Positions 1 to 6,613 of a stretch of DNA of 8,148 nucleotides are shown here, piece after piece. Each line of letters opens with the position of its first letter. Position 1 is the first letter of the stretch. The DNA is taken from contig JAOZRQ010000009.1 in assembly GCA_029940115.1 (NCBI GenBank), positions 20,246 through 28,393 on the forward strand, in the 5' to 3' direction. A program made the translations under genes and the position numbers. This DNA comes from Desulfobacterales bacterium. GTDB taxonomy: Bacteria; Desulfobacterota; Desulfobacteria; Desulfobacterales; 4be13. Below the pieces are notes generated by a model. It ran no database searches. It worked only from the letters and a program-made list of their open reading frames with translations, and was not told the DNA's origin.

Positions 1-7
1 AAGTTTG

Positions 8-113
8 TAGTCCCGCCTTTAGGCGGTCTGACAATTTCACATGGGAGGTTTGGGGTGAAACCAAGCAAATTCCTTTTTTAGTCCCGTCGGATGGACCATC
101 CGGCGGGAGGTTT
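8..113. repeat. Two variant copies of a palindromic intergenic repeat
   Basis: Two units open with TAGTCCCG (8-15 and 79-86) and close with GGGAGGTTT (43-51 and 105-113). Each carries a hairpin just after its opening: CCGCCT/AGGCGG at 13-26 in the first, and a 12-bp arm pair with one G:T wobble at 83-107 in the second. The first unit also has TTTCAC (35-40) facing GTGAAA (55-60). The shared ends with diverged interiors suggest a dispersed repeat family rather than a regulatory site for one gene. No coding sequence is visible from 1 to 420. Confidence 0.55.
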
Positions 114-182
114 CTTATCTGAAATCCTTGTCGTTCCCAACTTCAACTTTCAATAAGAGATCACCCAAAAAACAACTTGCTC

Positions 183-372
183 AAAGAAACCCGGTTTCAG
201 GGGACTGGGCGGTCAGGTTTCCATCCTTGTCCCGACATCCCCGATAAAAAACGTCGGGGACAAGATACTTGTCTTTTCCCCGATAAAAGATGTTGGGTCA
301 AGGCATCGGGAAAAAACGTCGGGGACAGGTTTGTCGGGGAACGCGGCACCGTTTCAGAAACCGGGTTTCTTT
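183..372. repeat. Palindromic repeat cluster bounded by 16-bp inverted repeats
   Basis: AAAGAAACCCGGTTTC (183-198) is exactly inverted at 357-372, and each arm is itself nearly palindromic. Between them lie three degenerate direct units of about 25 nt resembling CCCCGATAAAA-(C/G)-GTCGGGGACAAG, at 239-264, 278-303 and 305-329. The first unit also pairs with CTTGTCCCGAC at 226-236, giving a long hairpin spanning 226-264 with one bulged base. No target-site duplication is visible outside the outer arms, so this looks like an intergenic repeat cluster rather than a transposable element. It ends about 50 bp before the DHH/CBS gene start. Confidence 0.6.
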
Positions 373-420
373 TTTGAATTTGGGGATGTTGTTTTTTGAG
401 AAATTCATGAGGAAAAGGCC

Positions 421-1719
421 ATGCAGATTGTCACCACCCACAAAAACACCGATTTTGACGCGCTGGCTTCCACCATTGCCGCGACGGTTCTGTACCCCGG
501 AGCGGTTCCGGTGCTTCCCAAGAACCTCAACCCCAATGTCAAAGCCTTTTTGTCCATCCATAAAGATGTGTTTGACATATACGCGCCGAATCAGATTGAT
601 CTGGATCAGGTGGATCGCCTGATTGTCGTTGACGTGAACCAATGGAACCGGCTTGATCAGATGAAGGCATTGAAGGAAAAAGATGAGTTGGAGATTATCC
701 TGTGGGATCATCATCCCATCAAAGGGGATATTCAGGCGGACCAGCAATTCTGCGAGGAGATGGGCGCGAACATCACCCTGATGGTGCGGGAACTGAGGAA
801 GGAAAAAAAGGTCCTGACCCCGATACAGGCCACCCTCTTTCTGGCGGGAGTGTATGAAGACACTGGTAGCCTGCGATTCCCTTCCACAACATCCGAAGAT
901 GCTTATGCAGCAGGGTATCTGCTTGAGTGCAAGGCCGATCTGAACATCCTGAGCTCCTTTCTGCGGCCGGCTTACGGGGAAAAGCAGAAAGGCATTCTCT
1001 TTGACATGCTGACATCCGCGGCAAAGACCGATGTCAACGGATACAGTGTCAGCATCAACAAGGTGAATGTCAAGGGCCATGTTGACAGTCTCTCAGTGGT
1101 GGTCCAGATGTACCGGGAGATCATGGATGTGGATGCGGCCTTTGGCATATTCACGACAAAGGAGCACAAGTGCATGGTGATCGGCCGTAGCACTGCCGAA
1201 AGCCTCAATGTGGGGACGATCATGCGGAGCTTGGGCGGCGGCGGTCATCCGGGCGCGGGGTCTGCCATGCTGAAGAAATGTGTCAATCCGGAAACAGTGG
1301 AAAAGATGATCCTGGAGCTGATCGAGGGGAATCAGCATTCGTCGGTGCAGATCAGCGATCTGATGTCCTTTCCCGTTTTCACGGTGCCTTCAGACACCCG
1401 GATGAAAGAGGTCGCGTTCCTGCTCAGGGAGAAGGGATGCACAGGGGTTCCGGTGGAAGAAGCGGGGAAGATCGCCGGGATCATCTCTCGAAGGGATTTC
1501 CAGAAAGTCAGGAAGAATTCGGCACTGAACGCGCCGGTCCGGGCCTTCATGAGTTTGAATGTGGTCACCATTGACCCGTGGAAAAGCCCTGCCGAGGCGG
1601 CCCGGCTCATGGTGAAGCATGACATCGGCCGGCTCCCGGTGGTGGAGGATGGGCATATTATCGGCATCGTCACCCGATCCGACGCGATGACCTATTTTTA
1701 TGATCTGTTGCCGGATTAA
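421..1719 (+). CDS. DHH/DHHA1 phosphoesterase with tandem CBS domains
   Basis: This is a 432-residue cytoplasmic phosphoesterase of the DHH superfamily, whose members are metal-dependent (usually Mn) hydrolases of nucleotides, oligonucleotides or polyphosphates; the substrate here is unknown. Visible motifs are H7 and D11-F-D13 (motif I), D71 in VVDVN (motif II), the D96-H97-H98 signature (motif III) and D147 in YEDTGS (motif IV). The DHHA1 glycine motif GGGGHPGAGS lies at 272-281. Two CBS domains follow at about 310-365 and 373-430 and probably sense adenine nucleotides. All catalytic motifs appear intact. Related proteins in other bacteria continue into a poly(A) polymerase/CCA nucleotidyltransferase domain, but this one stops right after the second CBS domain. 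The ATG at 421 follows GAGG (409-412) at good spacing. It is the only convincing plus-strand gene here and looks like a host gene beside the accessory block. Confidence 0.93.
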   Translation: MQIVTTHKNTDFDALASTIAATVLYPGAVPVLPKNLNPNVKAFLSIHKDVFDIYAPNQIDLDQVDRLIVVDVNQWNRLDQMKALKEKDELEIILWDHHPIKGDIQADQQFCEEMGANITLMVRELRKEKKVLTPIQATLFLAGVYEDTGSLRFPSTTSEDAYAAGYLLECKADLNILSSFLRPAYGEKQKGILFDMLTSAAKTDVNGYSVSINKVNVKGHVDSLSVVVQMYREIMDVDAAFGIFTTKEHKCMVIGRSTAESLNVGTIMRSLGGGGHPGAGSAMLKKCVNPETVEKMILELIEGNQHSSVQISDLMSFPVFTVPSDTRMKEVAFLLREKGCTGVPVEEAGKIAGIISRRDFQKVRKNSALNAPVRAFMSLNVVTIDPWKSPAEAARLMVKHDIGRLPVVEDGHIIGIVTRSDAMTYFYDLLPD

Positions 1720-1761
1720 TCAGAAAATCCGAAACTCGAAACAAATCCGAAATCCGAATCT

Positions 1762-1786
1762 TGTTCCCACGCTCCGCGTGGGAACA
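1762..1786. repeat. Perfect 11-bp hairpin downstream of the DHH/CBS gene
   Basis: TGTTCCCACGC (1762-1772) pairs perfectly with GCGTGGGAACA (1776-1786) around a TCC loop. No T-run follows, so it is not a classical intrinsic terminator, although it could stall transcription between the two converging gene sets. I know this palindrome as a common dispersed intergenic repeat in several proteobacteria, and its spread here would need a genome-wide count. Just before it, 1724-1760 carries a degenerate repeat of AATCCGAAA-like units. Confidence 0.6.
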
Positions 1787-1833
1787 TCAATTCCGATAAT
1801 CCTTTAATCAGGTGAATCAGGGTTCGGACGGTT

Positions 1834-2007
1834 TTACCTGTTCATGAGAAATTCGTTGTCCAGCTTGCCCTCTGCCGCGGCCGAGGCGAGAGCGACCGCT
1901 TCGAGAATGTTCGTCTTCCCGCAACCGTTTTCGCCGATGAGCACATTGACTCTGCCGAGTTTTAGTTTCAGATATTTTACCGACTTTATGGAAATCCTTT
2001 CCATCAT
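1834..2007 (-). pseudogene. AAA ATPase N-terminal stub (Walker A only)
   Basis: The minus strand encodes 57 residues beginning MMERISIKSVKYLKL and containing a clean Walker A motif, GENGCGKT (residues 25-32), followed by NILEAVALASAA. This is the typical opening of AAA15/RecF-like ATPases: an N-terminal strand, the P-loop, then helix 1. The frame stops at TAA (1834-1836) after NEFLMNR, where family members of 350-500 residues would continue. Walker B, the signature motif and the H-loop are all absent. GGAG sits just upstream of the first ATG. It is most likely the 5' remnant of an ATPase gene whose remainder was deleted. The 3' break lies about 50 bp from the 1762-1786 palindrome. A peptide this short cannot form an ATPase site. 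Confidence 0.75.
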
Positions 2008-2049
2008 CTCCGTTCAATCCCGACAGATCATTCAATCGGCTTATTATTA

Positions 2050-2260
2050 TTATTTTTGGGTGTGTCCCACCTACCCATCCTGAATTTCCATATGCGCTGA
2101 TCGGAATGCCTGCCCGGTCTGGCATCCCCACCCGTTGACAAGCCGTCAGGGTGTGATTGTCGCATCGGCGGTGCCAAGGCCGGGAGGCCCCTGCCTTTCC
2201 CGCCTCCGAGGACGGGTCGCCAATCAGCCAATGGGGTAGGTGGGACACACCCTTATTTTT
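2050..2260. mobile_element. MITE-like element with 19-bp TIRs and 8-bp flanking duplications
   Basis: GGGTGTGTCCCACCTACCC (2058-2076) is perfectly inverted at 2234-2252, bounding a 195-bp element. TTATTTTT lies immediately outside both ends (2050-2057 and 2253-2260), exactly as a target-site duplication would. The interior is GC-rich, holds smaller palindromes (ATGCC/GGCAT near 2105-2127) and has no credible gene. Small size, terminal inverted repeats, flanking duplications and no transposase together fit a non-autonomous MITE mobilised by a transposase encoded elsewhere. The element separates the nucleotidyltransferase gene from the AAA ATPase stub. The T-rich target makes the 8-bp duplication somewhat less decisive than a complex sequence would be. 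Confidence 0.7.
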
Positions 2261-2294
2261 TCCCATTGATAATTGATAATGGCTTCGTTCATGA

Positions 2295-2804
2295 TCAAAA
2301 AAGTTGCCTGATTTGTCGCAATGTCTCTTCCAAAATCGGCAGCCGGGAAAGGTCTTTCGGGTCCCTTGAGCCGCGCTTCAGCTCAATCATTGTCTCCAAA
2401 TTCAGGACTCGGACTTTGTGTCCTCTGAATTCCATCTCAGCAGAGTCCTGCACAAGCTCCTCGTATCCGCGTCCCCTTTCGATGACCGCCAAGATGTCGA
2501 GCGGACCATGGCATGTGGAAAGGAGGAGGTGCCCCCTTGCCGAAAGGTCCCGTTCATTCGGCTCAATCACCTTCTCGTCCGGACGTCTCTGATGTGCATC
2601 TGCCGACTTCAGGAATCTCAGCAGCCTTCCGATGTTTTCCGCTGTCTGATGATGGACGATGTCCATGTCCATTGTCGTGACCGGGACACCCTGAATCACG
2701 GCGGCCAATCCCCCGACAAGGACAAACTCGACGCCGGCCTGGGACAGTCCCTCAAGCAGAGCGCCCAGATTTGTGACCCGGTATTTGTCCTTCTCTGAAG
2801 GCAT
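2295..2804 (-). CDS. Nucleotidyltransferase-fold protein (AbiEii/DUF6036-like)
   Basis: This 169-residue protein has a polymerase-beta-type nucleotidyltransferase fold. The core motif reads VLVGGLAAVIQGVP at residues 28-41, with G31-G32, followed by TMDMDIV, where D46 and D48 are the metal-binding pair. D103 in GPLDIL is the likely third carboxylate. The C-terminal stretch ETMIELKR...RDPKDLSRL (137-155) matches the conserved Lys and KDL region seen in AbiEii-like and DUF6036-like enzymes. Some relatives act as nucleotide-transferring toxins or antitoxins; no partner can be named here with confidence. The ATG at 2804 lies inside the 3' end of the upstream gene (53-bp overlap), which suggests translational coupling. 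All the motif residues I would expect are present, so it may be functional. The exact substrate is unknown. Confidence 0.85.
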   Translation of the reverse strand: MPSEKDKYRVTNLGALLEGLSQAGVEFVLVGGLAAVIQGVPVTTMDMDIVHHQTAENIGRLLRFLKSADAHQRRPDEKVIEPNERDLSARGHLLLSTCHGPLDILAVIERGRGYEELVQDSAEMEFRGHKVRVLNLETMIELKRGSRDPKDLSRLPILEETLRQIRQLF

Positions 2805-3378
2805 CCCTCATCTCCATGATCGTGTTCGCCACATTGTCGTTGGATCGGAGACGCTCCTCGGGGGTCATTTTCAGGAACATGGCGACCAGCCCTGTGTCCA
2901 CCCCCGTCTTCGATCGGTTTTCCCTGTCATCACCGACTGTCGTCTCTTTTTCGTTCAACCCTGCCTCCCCTTTACGGGCCTGTTGCCTCATTTTCATGCC
3001 GGAAGAACTTTTCAAGATGCGACCGGGTTCATCATTTATTCCGGAAAGACGCACCTTTTGCCTGATCGGAACCTCGACCAGTTCCACCACCCCCTCCAGC
3101 ACCAGCACCCGAATGCCCTCTCCGGCATGGTGTTCCCCGAAGATGCTCTCCAGCGGGTGTCTCACCAGACCGTTGAGTTGCGTCATGGTTTCCCGGTCCA
3201 GTTCGCCGAGTTTGACAGGGGAAGGTTCGACAAAGTCCGGCGGCCGATTCTTTTTGCCTGCCTCCGGGGCTCCCAGAGATTTCCTGGTGCGTTCGGCCCA
3301 GGCCTTTGGCATCCATCCGTCTCCGCCAGATGCCAACCCAACCCCCGCAACCCGCAAGACATGAACCGCCTCTTCCAA
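2752..3378 (-). CDS. Uncharacterised protein upstream of the nucleotidyltransferase
   Basis: I do not recognise this protein. The longest frame has 208 residues and begins with TTG directly after the CHAT stop codon. A better start is probably the ATG at 3312 (residue 23, MPKAWAERT), which has GGAG eight bases upstream. The middle (about 77-110) has an alternating hydrophobic stretch, IRVLVLEGVVELVEVPI, that looks like beta strands. The rest is charged and soluble. The tail, VAMFLKMTPEERLRSNDN to MRDAFREG (166-198), reads like a helical coding segment. There is no signal peptide or membrane segment. It overlaps the nucleotidyltransferase start by 53 bp, so the two are probably co-transcribed. 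The opposite-strand ORFs here are Ser/Thr/Pro-rich and look like shadows. It is probably a real gene, but the N-terminus and function are uncertain. Confidence 0.6.
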   Translation of the reverse strand: MEEAVHVLRVAGVGLASGGDGWMPKAWAERTRKSLGAPEAGKKNRPPDFVEPSPVKLGELDRETMTQLNGLVRHPLESIFGEHHAGEGIRVLVLEGVVELVEVPIRQKVRLSGINDEPGRILKSSSGMKMRQQARKGEAGLNEKETTVGDDRENRSKTGVDTGLVAMFLKMTPEERLRSNDNVANTIMEMRDAFREGQIPGHKSGRSA

Positions 3379-3666
3379 TCACCGCCAATTCCCGATCAGC
3401 AAAAACGATGACCAGTAATACGGATGCCGATAACGGGGCTGGGCAACAAACTTCTTTTGTGCGTTCTGCAGGGCCTTTGCCTTTGAGATGCCGTGGGTCT
3501 TCAGTTGCCGGTAGAATTCGCTGATGAGCAGGGACGTGGCCTTGTCATTGATGCGCCACAGGGTGGCGATCGCGCTTCTCGCGCCTGCTTTCAGGGCGAC
3601 CCCGCAAGGCCGAGCGCGGCCCGCTCGATCCCTGACGCGGTCTGGCACGCGCTCAGGGTCAGCAGC
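3379..3666 (-). pseudogene. Frameshifted C-terminus of the CHAT protease
   Basis: The rest of the CHAT domain is readable here only by changing frame twice. Codons from 3666 downward give ELLTLSACQTASG, containing the expected catalytic Cys, but this frame is one base off the frame of the 331-residue ORF that stops at 3659. A second shift falls in the CCCC run at 3600-3603. Beyond it the frame reads GVALKAGARSAIATLWRI and ends HPYYWSSFLLIGNWR before TGA (3379-3381), a typical CHAT terminus. Each shift is explained by loss of one base. As sequenced, no single protein holds both the catalytic His and Cys, so the CHAT gene is inactive unless these are sequencing errors. Confidence 0.82.
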
Positions 3667-4654
3667 TCGGCCGGTCACGGAACCTCCCGAGGCCCACAAG
3701 CCTCTCAAGGCCGTCCATGGTGAGCCTGCCGTCGTATGCCAGCAGGAAGGAGTCCTGAGGCGAGTCGCCGAATCTTCCGTGTGTGGCGATGTGAAGGATC
3801 GAATAGGGATGGGCTCTGAATTCGCTCTTCAGATTCCCGATGGTGTAGTCCCGATCCTGCAACATCGTTCCCCCCATGGTCTCCCTGACATGTCTCAGCT
3901 CATCCGGCACATGGGGCAGCGGGTCGAAGTCCTCCCTCGCCTCGGAGAGACCGCTCAGAAGCACCTCCGCGCTCTCCGGCGCAATCGGTCCGGAATCGGT
4001 GAGCGTCAATCCGGGGACGGTTGCCACGGCATATGTCTCGATCAGGAATCGCTCCCCATCGTGCAATGCGGAGAGGGGAATGGTGCGGAGCACACCGTCC
4101 GGGATCACGACCAACGTGTCAATGTTCCCGGATGCCAAGTCAGCCTCGGCGGGACGGATCAGCCAGTCGTATAGATGCCTTGCATGATATTTGAAACGGG
4201 AGCTTCCCGGCCTCTGCAACAACCTGGCAAGTTTCCGTGTCGCCTTTCTGATGGTCTGCAAATCCACCGGGACGGTAAAATGCCTCATTCCACCGGGCAA
4301 CTCTCTGATTTCCTGATAAACCTTTTCAAAACGTCTTTTCGCGTTTCTTTCATTGTTTTTGCTACGCTGCTCCCTGTCCGCATCGGAAAAGAGAATCACG
4401 CTGTCAATTCTTCTCAGTTTTGCAATAATGCAGAGTTTGAAAGCCACCTTTCCCTTTCCCCCGACTTTCGGCCTTCTCCTCTGCAATCGGAGCCCGCGAA
4501 TATCCTCTTTTGTCGCATAATCAAAACAAAACTCCTTTCTGACTGAGTTTCTTATCAGCGGCTGAACCGGCCCTTCTTCCCACTGCCCGGAAGATGCTCC
4601 GGGTTTTCCATAATCAGTGGGCCCCTCGCCGCACAATAAAATCTTTTCCGACAT
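3659..4654 (-). CDS. Chimera: TOPRIM-like N-terminus fused to CHAT caspase-like domain
   Basis: The 331-residue ORF joins two unrelated parts. Residues 1 to about 117 look like the start of a TOPRIM-type nuclease partner of AAA ATPases: MSEKILLCGEGPTDYG has the acidic E10, and VILFSDADRE has the D91-A-D93 pair. From about 120 onward the sequence is a CHAT (caspase-like, peptidase C14-related) domain: LYDWLIRPAE, then LVVIPDGVLRTIPLSALHDG (181-200), and LHIATHG with H292 as the catalytic His. The frame ends early at RPSC, before the catalytic Cys, because of a frameshift. Base composition moves from AT-richer to GC-richer near 4300, matching the proposed junction. The ATG lies 3 nt after the ATPase stop, so the TOPRIM head keeps its operon position. 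The TOPRIM part lacks its C-terminal half. Neither half is likely to be active. Confidence 0.8.
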   Translation of the reverse strand: MSEKILLCGEGPTDYGKPGASSGQWEEGPVQPLIRNSVRKEFCFDYATKEDIRGLRLQRRRPKVGGKGKVAFKLCIIAKLRRIDSVILFSDADREQRSKNNERNAKRRFEKVYQEIRELPGGMRHFTVPVDLQTIRKATRKLARLLQRPGSSRFKYHARHLYDWLIRPAEADLASGNIDTLVVIPDGVLRTIPLSALHDGERFLIETYAVATVPGLTLTDSGPIAPESAEVLLSGLSEAREDFDPLPHVPDELRHVRETMGGTMLQDRDYTIGNLKSEFRAHPYSILHIATHGRFGDSPQDSFLLAYDGRLTMDGLERLVGLGRFRDRPSC

Positions 4655-4657
4655 ATT

Positions 4658-5515
4658 TTATCTTCCCTCCCGAAGTTTTTTTATAATCTCCTCCTCTTTC
4701 ATATTGAGCCATATCTCTCCCGGATACATGTATTCAAGAGAGGCTTTTATCTCCTCATTTGCAAACAGCTCACTGTTATGAACCCTGCCGCTTTTATCCC
4801 GCCAGATAAAAATGATATCTGTTTCAGGAAAATAATCAAGCAGAACCGTGCTGTGCGTCGTGACAAGTATCTGCCTGCCTCCGCTTTCGGCCATATCTTT
4901 CAGGTCACTGACCAGCGTTGCCGCAAGCCCGGGATGAATTCCGTCCTCTATCTCGTCAAGAAGCGTAATGCCTGTGTTCTTTCCGGCCTGGGCCAAGGCT
5001 GAGATGCCGGCTATCCTCAGAATCCCGGCGCTGGAATGCATCGCTTTTATGTCTGTCTTATTCTCTTCAAAAAGCTCGGAAACCTTCATTTCCACCCAGC
5101 CAAGTCTGTCCTTTTTCGTATCGGCACCTGACAGAAATTCCGCATATTTTCTCAGGCTTCTGTTCAGTCCTGCTTTCTGTTTCCTGTTCAGTCCGTGAAC
5201 AAACGCGGCGATTTTTTCACCCCCGACCCCTATGCCGTCCGGCTCCCCTCTGCTGCTCCGACCCATTTTCTCCGGAGATAAAAGTTCAAAAGAATCCGAA
5301 TTTTTCATGAATCCCCTGATGGACGCAAGGGCCGGAAATTTTGATCCTTCTTTTTCCTCATCAACAGTCTTTATGAAGGAGGCGGACAGATTCAGGCGCG
5401 GAAATTTCTCATACTCGTCTGTCTCGGAATTGTATCTCAGGATCGTGAGCGGTCTCAGGTTTATTGTGAAATTGTTCAGGGCCTTGAAATTATCAATGTA
5501 AAGTGAACTGATCAT
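4658..5515 (-). CDS. AAA15/OLD-like ATPase lacking Walker A (internal deletion)
   Basis: This 285-residue SMC/RecF-like AAA ATPase opens with MISSLYIDNFKALNNFTINL, the usual N-terminal strand, then PLTI (22-25). The P-loop expected next (G-x-N-x-S-G-K-S/T) is absent, and the frame jumps to LRYNSETDEYEKF, normally an internal segment. The rest is ordinary: a signature-like region HSSAGILRIAG (160-170), Walker B ITLLDEIEDG (183-192) and H-loop VTTHS with H221. About 100-150 residues seem to be missing at about nucleotide 5440, without loss of frame. Without Walker A, ATP binding should fail. AAGGA precedes the ATG at suitable spacing. The stop is 3 nt from the TOPRIM-like ORF, a paired layout seen in OLD-like, Gabija-like and PARIS-like defence operons. 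I infer an inactivated member of such a pair. Confidence 0.82.
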   Translation of the reverse strand: MISSLYIDNFKALNNFTINLRPLTILRYNSETDEYEKFPRLNLSASFIKTVDEEKEGSKFPALASIRGFMKNSDSFELLSPEKMGRSSRGEPDGIGVGGEKIAAFVHGLNRKQKAGLNRSLRKYAEFLSGADTKKDRLGWVEMKVSELFEENKTDIKAMHSSAGILRIAGISALAQAGKNTGITLLDEIEDGIHPGLAATLVSDLKDMAESGGRQILVTTHSTVLLDYFPETDIIFIWRDKSGRVHNSELFANEEIKASLEYMYPGEIWLNMKEEEIIKKLREGR

Positions 5516-5605
5516 CTCGCATTCCTTTTTATCTGTTGCTCGAATGATATGTCAGGCGGTCACGAACAGTCTGGTTTTGTCATCCTATCCTCAGACTTTC
5601 AAAAC

Positions 5606-6613
5606 TCAAACAGAACTGTCGTAAGCATCCAAAGCCGCCGTTTTTGCCTGCTGTGAAAAACCTTTCAGGAGCAAAGCCAGATCATCTGCTTCAGTATGTG
5701 ATCTGTTGCTTTGGATCATCTGATGATCCGTCTCAGATAATATTTTCTGCAATAATTTGGCGTTATGACGGCGAAGCATGGAGAACATGACACCTCTCAA
5801 AGAAGGTGAGATTTGGAGCGACTCTGTCAGTTCAGCCAGAGATGTTATCGTGCCAAGCAGACTCATCTGCTCTCCAAAGTATTTTGATGACGGCAATTTC
5901 TGACGGTGCGATAGTTCCTTTCCATGGCTGGCCTGAGCATCTTCATCAGCTTTCAGCATCCGAGTGACAGACATTGAGGCGAGGGACTTCATCTGACCAC
6001 TGGCAATGAGGCCCAATGCCAATATAAAACGGCAGGAGTGATGATTCAGTCCCACGTCGGACACAACTGCTGAGAGCTGGTCTGTCATTTCCGAATAGAA
6101 CCGATTCAGTTCATAAGAGAGAGCCTTTTCAGGGTTTTCTGAGCGGTTGACAGATCTGACAATTCTGTCAACCCCTCTGAGGCGTGATCCGAGGATCTGG
6201 TCCATTTTCTGACGCAGCCTGACCATTTCGTCTGTGTTATCGATATCAGGCAGATCGGAATCGTCCTGTCTTATGTCAGGGGGTGTCCATGCCGGGTTTG
6301 CCTCATGCAGTTTTCGGCAGATTCGTCGTTTCACTTCTTCAGCATGCAGTCTTATATCCGGATCGTTATGCTGAACAGCCAGGGCAAAATATTCCTCCAG
6401 GTATTTCCAGGCGTGGCTGGCCTGGGTGTCAAACTGATCCGGCAAGGCAATCGCCAAATTGGCATGACTGACAACAAAGGCGCTTACAGATTTTTCACGC
6501 ATTGCCAAAAGGATTTTCGGGGCTTCACCGTCGTGTCCAAGCAAAATCGGCATGTCTTTCAGGCTGATCCGGAGAGTTCGTTTCAATTCGCCGTTTTGCC
6601 AGGACAGCTTCAC
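5606..6613 (-). CDS. Uncharacterised helical protein
   Basis: I do not recognise this 335-residue protein. It appears almost wholly alpha-helical and soluble. There is a mixed segment at 1-65 (ISLKDMPILLGHDGE, then FVVSHANLAIALPD), helices around 68-100, an acidic linker at about 112-128 (RQDDSDLPDIDNTDE), and long helices to the end with many charged residues. There is no signal peptide, membrane segment or catalytic motif. The frame opens with GTG directly after an in-frame TGA (6614-6616) and overlaps the preceding ORF by 89 bp. The ATG at residue 21 (6553) is another possible start. Alternatively it is the downstream part of one gene with 6525-6920, split by a one-base change in the T4 run at 6594-6597. 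It lies downstream of the kinase fragment, probably in the same transcript. Confidence 0.72.
   Translation of the reverse strand: MKLSWQNGELKRTLRISLKDMPILLGHDGEAPKILLAMREKSVSAFVVSHANLAIALPDQFDTQASHAWKYLEEYFALAVQHNDPDIRLHAEEVKRRICRKLHEANPAWTPPDIRQDDSDLPDIDNTDEMVRLRQKMDQILGSRLRGVDRIVRSVNRSENPEKALSYELNRFYSEMTDQLSAVVSDVGLNHHSCRFILALGLIASGQMKSLASMSVTRMLKADEDAQASHGKELSHRQKLPSSKYFGEQMSLLGTITSLAELTESLQISPSLRGVMFSMLRRHNAKLLQKILSETDHQMIQSNRSHTEADDLALLLKGFSQQAKTAALDAYDSSV

Noticed and set aside
226..340. CRISPR-like array of about 25-nt units
   Set aside because: There are only three degenerate units with irregular spacing, the units themselves form hairpins, and there are no unique spacers or cas genes.
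298..1080. 260-codon minus-strand ORF
   Set aside because: It is the antisense shadow of the DHH/CBS gene, whose catalytic motifs are unambiguous.
1817..2266. Long minus-strand ORF of 149 codons across the MITE-like element
   Set aside because: It runs through both terminal inverted repeats and out of frame over the Walker A stub, and its composition is not protein-like.
2773..3411. Plus-strand ORFs of 212 and 182 codons (2773-3411, 2816-3364)
   Set aside because: They are rich in Ser, Thr, Pro and Arg with no recognisable motif and lie opposite the more protein-like minus-strand frame.
3524..4174. 216-codon plus-strand ORF
   Set aside because: It is the antisense shadow of the CHAT domain.
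3379..5515. An intact new ATPase-TOPRIM-CHAT defence system
   Set aside because: The ATPase lacks its P-loop, the TOPRIM part is half length and the CHAT gene is frameshifted twice, so decay explains it better than a new working system.
5516..5605. Hairpin between the helical gene and the ATPase gene (AGTCTG/CAGACT)
   Set aside because: It has a six-base stem with a loop of about 20 nt and no T-run; too weak to call a terminator.
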